Assembly (NCBI GenBank): GCA_017625505.1
Contig: JAGAKV010000001.1
Span: 1 to 33,128 of the forward strand
Source: Clostridia bacterium
Lineage (GTDB): Bacteria > Bacillota > Clostridia > Christensenellales > UBA1242
Reading direction: 5' to 3'
Length of the DNA stretch: 33,128 bases
Positions 30,406-33,128 of the stretch are shown piece by piece. Every line of letters starts with the position of its first letter. Positions within the stretch are counted from its first letter, which is position 1. Under the pieces are notes generated by a model, which saw nothing but the letters and a program-made list of their open reading frames with translations, did no database searches and had not been told where the DNA came from. The position numbers and the translations under genes are program-made.

Positions 30406-30760
30406 TATATCAAAAAAAAGTTTTGCAAGAACACTTCTTGGTGCTAGTTATGAACCACCAAAAGCGGCTGTCGCAAGAGAAAGACTGTTTAAATTTGCTT
30501 GTGAAAATGTGCCATCACAGTATAAGATGGTAGGGGAAAAATATCTTTATAGAACAAAATTTTTAAATAGAATTTTATACCTTAAGGCAAAAAGCACTGA
30601 AGGAGAGCTTGTTGCGCTTGTCTACGTCGTTAATCTTGAGAGAGGCTCGTGTAGATTGCAGGTGGGCTCGACTTGCGTTGACTTAAGTAAACAGTGGAAC
30701 AAGTTTCTTGCAGAGGAAGCTCTACGCGCAGTTACCGTTGATCGTGAAAGCTCAATGTAA
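30392..30760 (+). CDS. Small LSKQW-motif protein, unknown function
   Basis: A 122-aa protein of unknown function. Its C-terminal part, VALVYVVNLERGSCRLQVGS then CVDLSKQWNKFL, parallels the end of the 26910-27236 protein, INLSKQWKAYL with a similar preceding strand pair, so both may belong to one uncharacterised family. The N-terminus is basic (KNNISKKSFARTLLG). CAGGAGG lies 6 nt before the ATG, inside the end of the upstream gene, with which it overlaps by 14 nt. Nothing in the sequence suggests an enzyme. Confidence 0.55.
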   Translation: MAKNNISKKSFARTLLGASYEPPKAAVARERLFKFACENVPSQYKMVGEKYLYRTKFLNRILYLKAKSTEGELVALVYVVNLERGSCRLQVGSTCVDLSKQWNKFLAEEALRAVTVDRESSM

Positions 30761-30809
30761 AGAGAATGTTTGCAAGGTGAACTTGATTTGAGTATAAAAC
30801 AATCGGAAC

Positions 30810-30838
30810 AAAATCTTATCAAAGTGATAAGATTTTTT
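30810..30838 (+). terminator. Terminator of the 29845-30760 operon
   Basis: An 11-bp stem (30810-30820 with 30826-30836), 5-nt loop, T-run at 30833-30838. Confidence 0.85.
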
Positions 30839-30938
30839 AATAAAAAAAAATTTTGAGAGTGGCATGGCGTCCAAAAGGATTAGGGAGAGTGCTGTATTAC
30901 TGAGGATTTTAGAAGGTTATCCTATTGCATAAAAGTCT

Positions 30939-30967
30939 TTGACAAGTCCGCTTATGTTTGATATAAT
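30939..30967 (+). promoter_or_regulatory. Consensus promoter of the second Nudix gene
   Basis: TTGACA (30939-30944), 17-nt spacer, TATAAT (30962-30967): a perfect match, 16 nt before the ATG. Confidence 0.8.
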
Positions 30968-30983
30968 ATGACTGGAGAATGTT

Positions 30984-31526
30984 ATGAAGACGCTTGTAAT
31001 AAACAAAGACAACTTAAAAGAAGAGGAGGTTGTTGACACTGTGACCAGGGTCAAGTGCTTTATTGAAAATGGTGTGGGGGAGGTTATGCTGGCCTCAACG
31101 CAAGGCGGTTGCATGATGCTTCCTGGCGGGCATGTGGAAGAGGGGGAAGATTTAACCATTGCCGCGCAACGAGAAGTTCAAGAGGAAACGGGAATCGTTC
31201 TCGGCGGAGAGGATTTTATTGCGCCCTTTTTTGAAATTAAGGATTATATAAAGAATTATCGAGGCAGAGGAATCAACAGAATTGCCCGCATGATATACTT
31301 TCATATCAGGACGGATAAACAGGTAGATTTGTCTAATACTAATATGACGGAAGAGGAAAAGTCAATGGGTTTTTTCACAACATTTGTTTCGCCTGATTCA
31401 ATGAGAGAAATGCTAGAAAAAAATATCGAGCATAATGAAGAGGAAATCTATCGTGTAATTTCTTTCGAGACATTACGTGCTCTTAACGAATTTCAAAGCT
31501 ATAAATCAACATCTAGCAAGAAATAG
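30984..31526 (+). CDS. Nudix hydrolase
   Basis: A 180-aa Nudix hydrolase with a fully canonical signature, GGHVEEGEDLTIAAQREVQEETGI: Gly49, Glu55, Arg63, Glu64, Glu67, Glu68 and Gly70 match GX5EX7REUXEEXGU. It would cleave a nucleoside diphosphate linked to X using Mg2+; MutT-like sanitation is possible but not provable. GGAG lies 6 nt before the ATG. It has a perfect SigA-type promoter. It is unlike the Nudix gene at 29156 in spacing of the motif, so the two are not recent duplicates. Confidence 0.85.
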   Translation: MKTLVINKDNLKEEEVVDTVTRVKCFIENGVGEVMLASTQGGCMMLPGGHVEEGEDLTIAAQREVQEETGIVLGGEDFIAPFFEIKDYIKNYRGRGINRIARMIYFHIRTDKQVDLSNTNMTEEEKSMGFFTTFVSPDSMREMLEKNIEHNEEEIYRVISFETLRALNEFQSYKSTSSKK

Positions 31527-31605
31527 ACAACAAAAATAGATTCAATAAAATTAAACCGGTATTCAACAAAAAAGCACCCTTAGTCAAGCACTTTTGAAAC
31601 TAGTG

Positions 31606-31640
31606 AAAAAAAGAGAACAAATTTTTTGTTCTCTTTTTAA
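31606..31640. terminator. Bidirectional terminator between convergent genes
   Basis: AGAGAACAAA (31612-31621) pairs with TTTGTTCTCT (31625-31634), flanked by A-run and T-run. It can serve the Nudix gene and the transglutaminase-like gene. Confidence 0.8.
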
Positions 31641-31644
31641 ATTA

Positions 31645-32184
31645 TTATAAACCATTTTCGTGAATTGTAAACTTTTCTGTTCTTAAATCCCCCATAAAAG
31701 TTAAAAAATTAGGAGTTAAGTCTATCGTTTTATATTTCCCATCAATATATACTTCATTCCAAGCATGAGCATATTTTTTATAATCTGAAATTACATTGCT
31801 ATCTCCTGAACTAATTACTTTACATTCAACACCAATCAAGTCACAAATATCTTTAAATGCGATTGAAAAACTCTCGCAAATTCCCTTTTTCAAAAGAATT
31901 GGTGCATATTTTTCACTTGCAAGAATTAATGTATTTTTATAAGGATATGTTATATTAGGATATTTGCCAGTGCCGTTATTATTTCTTGGTTGCTCTAAAA
32001 TTGTATTGTCATATTGAATATTTTCTTGCCACCAATCAAATAATTTTTTTATTAATTCTTTTTTAGTGATAAATGAATTTGTGGATTTTAAATTGTTTGC
32101 TATTTCTTTTATTGTTTGTTGATATTCCTGTTCTACTAATTGCATATTTTTATCGATATTTTTATGTTTGATTTCAAAAGTCAT
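31645..32184 (-). CDS. Transglutaminase-like cysteine protease-fold protein
   Basis: A 179-aa transglutaminase-core protein. The catalytic triad is present: Cys103 (KKGICESFSIAFKDI), His140 (YAHAWNEVYIDGKY) and Asp155 (KTIDLT). There is no signal peptide, so it is cytosolic, unlike most bacterial transglutaminase-core proteins that are exported. Such enzymes act as peptidases, amidases or cross-linkers on peptides; the substrate is unknown. GAGGTGA precedes the ATG. It is expressed from a divergent promoter shared with the 32313 gene. Confidence 0.8.
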   Translation of the reverse strand: MTFEIKHKNIDKNMQLVEQEYQQTIKEIANNLKSTNSFITKKELIKKLFDWWQENIQYDNTILEQPRNNNGTGKYPNITYPYKNTLILASEKYAPILLKKGICESFSIAFKDICDLIGVECKVISSGDSNVISDYKKYAHAWNEVYIDGKYKTIDLTPNFLTFMGDLRTEKFTIHENGL

Positions 32185-32201
32185 TATTTCACCTCATGTC
32201 T

Positions 32202-32230
32202 ATTATAACATAAAAGCAGTTAAATTGCAA
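32202..32230 (-). promoter_or_regulatory. Promoter of the transglutaminase-like gene
   Basis: Minus strand TTGCAA (32225-32230), 17-nt spacer, TATAAT (32202-32207) preceded by TGT. Confidence 0.7.
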
Positions 32231-32260
32231 CAAATAAGTGCCATTATTTTTTTAAAATTA

Positions 32261-32289
32261 TTGACTTTTAATGAAAAACCATATATAAT
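32261..32289 (+). promoter_or_regulatory. Promoter of the 32313 gene
   Basis: TTGACT (32261-32266), 17-nt spacer, TATAAT (32284-32289), followed by AAGGAG and the ATG at 32313. Confidence 0.75.
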
Positions 32290-32312
32290 AATCAAAGTAA
32301 AGGAGAATTAAT

Positions 32313-32852
32313 ATGAGAGATACTGAAATTGTAAAAATGATTTTAGATGAGAATTCTTTTGAATCTAAAATGAAATTAGCGGAACTTGTTGGTTATGACA
32401 GATTAAAGGAAATGGTAACAGAAATGAGATTTTCAGGAATAAAAATTCCTCATGTTATGGATGACATTCTTGGGACTTTGCATGGAAATGAAGAAAAAAG
32501 ACTTGCTAAATTGCTAGAAGAATCAACTCCAAAACAAGTGGAAGTTTTAGTTAGGGCTTTTGGTTCTCAAAAGTGTAAGAGAGCATCAAAATTAATATCA
32601 AATCCTGCTAAAGCTCATTTGGTTATAGACTATGCTACCCCGATGAGCTGTAAAGAGAGTGAAGATTTTGTTACTAAAATTGAAGAAACAGGTGTAACCA
32701 ATTATGAATTAGCTCAAAAAATGGTTATAATAAATGGAGTTGAAAGGACTGAAAAAGATATTGAAGTAACTGGTTATTCTAGACCTGTAAAACATATTGT
32801 TGCAGATGTTATGGGACCTTTAAGAGCAAACAAATCAGAAAATACACTTTAA
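32313..32852 (+). CDS. Unknown 179-aa protein divergent from the transglutaminase-like gene
   Basis: A 179-aa cytosolic protein, mainly helical (ESKMKLAELVGYDRLKEM, EEKRLAKLLEESTPKQVEVL) with a C-terminal segment ending VADVMGPLRANKS. Not recognised; no catalytic motif. It has the same length as its divergent neighbour, and both have strong promoters in a shared 128-bp gap, so co-regulation or a functional pair is possible but unproven. AAGGAG lies 7 nt before the ATG, and a strong terminator follows at 32855. Confidence 0.55.
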   Translation: MRDTEIVKMILDENSFESKMKLAELVGYDRLKEMVTEMRFSGIKIPHVMDDILGTLHGNEEKRLAKLLEESTPKQVEVLVRAFGSQKCKRASKLISNPAKAHLVIDYATPMSCKESEDFVTKIEETGVTNYELAQKMVIINGVERTEKDIEVTGYSRPVKHIVADVMGPLRANKSENTL

Positions 32853-32854
32853 TA

Positions 32855-32885
32855 AAAAAAGACGCTTAATTAGCGTCTTTTTTCA
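32855..32885 (+). terminator. Terminator of the 32313 gene
   Basis: A 12-bp stem (32855-32866 with 32872-32883), 5-nt loop, then T-run. It also shields the tRNA-Arg half beyond. Confidence 0.85.
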
Positions 32886-32927
32886 CTAGTTTCAAAATGG
32901 ACAACCCTTAAACAGGTGTTTTTTTGT

Positions 32928-32984
32928 TGGTGACCCCACCGGGAATCGAACCCAGAACTAGCCCTTAGGAGTTATGCGACTCCT
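32928..32984 (-). other. Displaced 3' half of tRNA-Arg(CCT): probable attachment site
   Basis: On the minus strand the sequence has an anticodon loop CTCCTAA (anticodon CCT, 32965-32971), a variable loop, a full T arm CTGGG-TTCGATT-CCCGG (32939-32955), the acceptor 3' strand TGGGGTC, discriminator A and CCA (32928-32930). No 5' half (a GACCCCA acceptor strand) exists on the right. At the break lies a perfect inverted repeat, AGGAGT-tatgcg-ACTCCT (32967-32984), like the core arms of a tyrosine-integrase site with a 6-nt overlap. tRNA-Arg(CCT) is a common integration target, so this is probably the displaced end left by an integrated element to the right. Confidence 0.65.
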
Positions 32985-33092
32985 GAACAGTATAGTTATT
33001 TAGTGTTTTTTCGTTTAATAAAGTCCATATCTTGTGTTTTGTGATGCAATAAATTGTGTGTTTTTTGTAATTTTTTTATCGTTTTCTAAAAA

Positions 33093-33123
33093 ACTATACC
33101 AAAACTATACCAATTACTATACC
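33093..33123 (+). repeat. Triple ACTATACC direct repeat at the window edge
   Basis: ACTATACC occurs at 33093-33100, 33104-33111 and 33116-33123, spaced 11-12 nt. An inverted near-copy (AGTATAGT) lies at 32989-32996. The position, within 150 nt of the tRNA-Arg half, suggests integrase arm-type binding sites. Confidence 0.55.
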
Positions 33124-33128
33124 AAAAC

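Noticed and set aside
30851..30880. GAGAGTGGCATGGCG, recalling the tRNA-Leu 5' end
   Set aside because: Only about ten matching bases, with no further tRNA features downstream.

Overview
The window is AT-rich bacterial DNA read with the standard code (TGA is a stop). Shine-Dalgarno sites are strong (AGGAGG/GGAG) and promoters look like SigA-type TTGACA-17-TATAAT. A SpoIIE phosphatase, a CwlD-type amidase and a SpoIIE-TilS gene order point to the Bacillota, most likely an uncultured Clostridia-like, spore-forming or formerly spore-forming lineage. There is no rRNA, no CRISPR array and no intact insertion sequence.

Layout. 1-463 is AT-rich non-coding DNA. 464-3151 holds ndk, a small membrane protein and a phosphohexomutase. 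3316-5812 is a self-contained operon of three consecutive sigma-70-like genes with its own consensus promoter and terminator. 5849-10235 is a minus-strand accessory run: an unknown gene, two GNAT acetyltransferases, an HNH protein and a SHOCT membrane protein; the last lies between two 40-bp direct repeats that look like tRNA-Ser 3' ends plus terminator. tRNA-Ser(GCT) follows. 10508-13068 is a minus-strand operon of UDG-like, TIM-barrel, HD and deoxyribosyltransferase-like genes, in which the first and last genes are frameshifted. 13174-16618 holds an SH3-like membrane protein, a CofE-family protein, a small lipoprotein and a zinc-ribbon protein. 16695-19694 holds cwlD and a BspA-like repeat surface protein whose promoter spacer contains a run of nine G. 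19828-21584 is a translationally coupled acyltransferase and GT8 glycosyltransferase. 21761-26779 holds a membrane XRE regulator, a guanylate-kinase-like gene, spoIIE and tilS. 27321-27988 is a tRNA-Leu(CAG) gene surrounded by decayed tRNA-Leu pieces and hairpin-rich DNA. 28049-32852 is a run of small accessory genes: two Nudix proteins, a transglutaminase-like protein and several unknowns. At 32928-33123 there is a tRNA-Arg(CCT) 3' half with repeats, which looks like an attachment site of an integrated element extending beyond the right edge.

Most notable signals: (1) a probable phase-variable promoter (G9 in a 17-bp spacer) for a surface protein; (2) a three-sigma operon in which two members have degenerate promoter-recognition segments; (3) at least five genes whose ATG sits exactly 6 nt after a -10 box without a Shine-Dalgarno site, predicting leaderless mRNAs; (4) repeated traces of tRNA 3' ends, suggesting past integration or tRNA-array decay. 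All calls come from reading the sequence; no database search was made.
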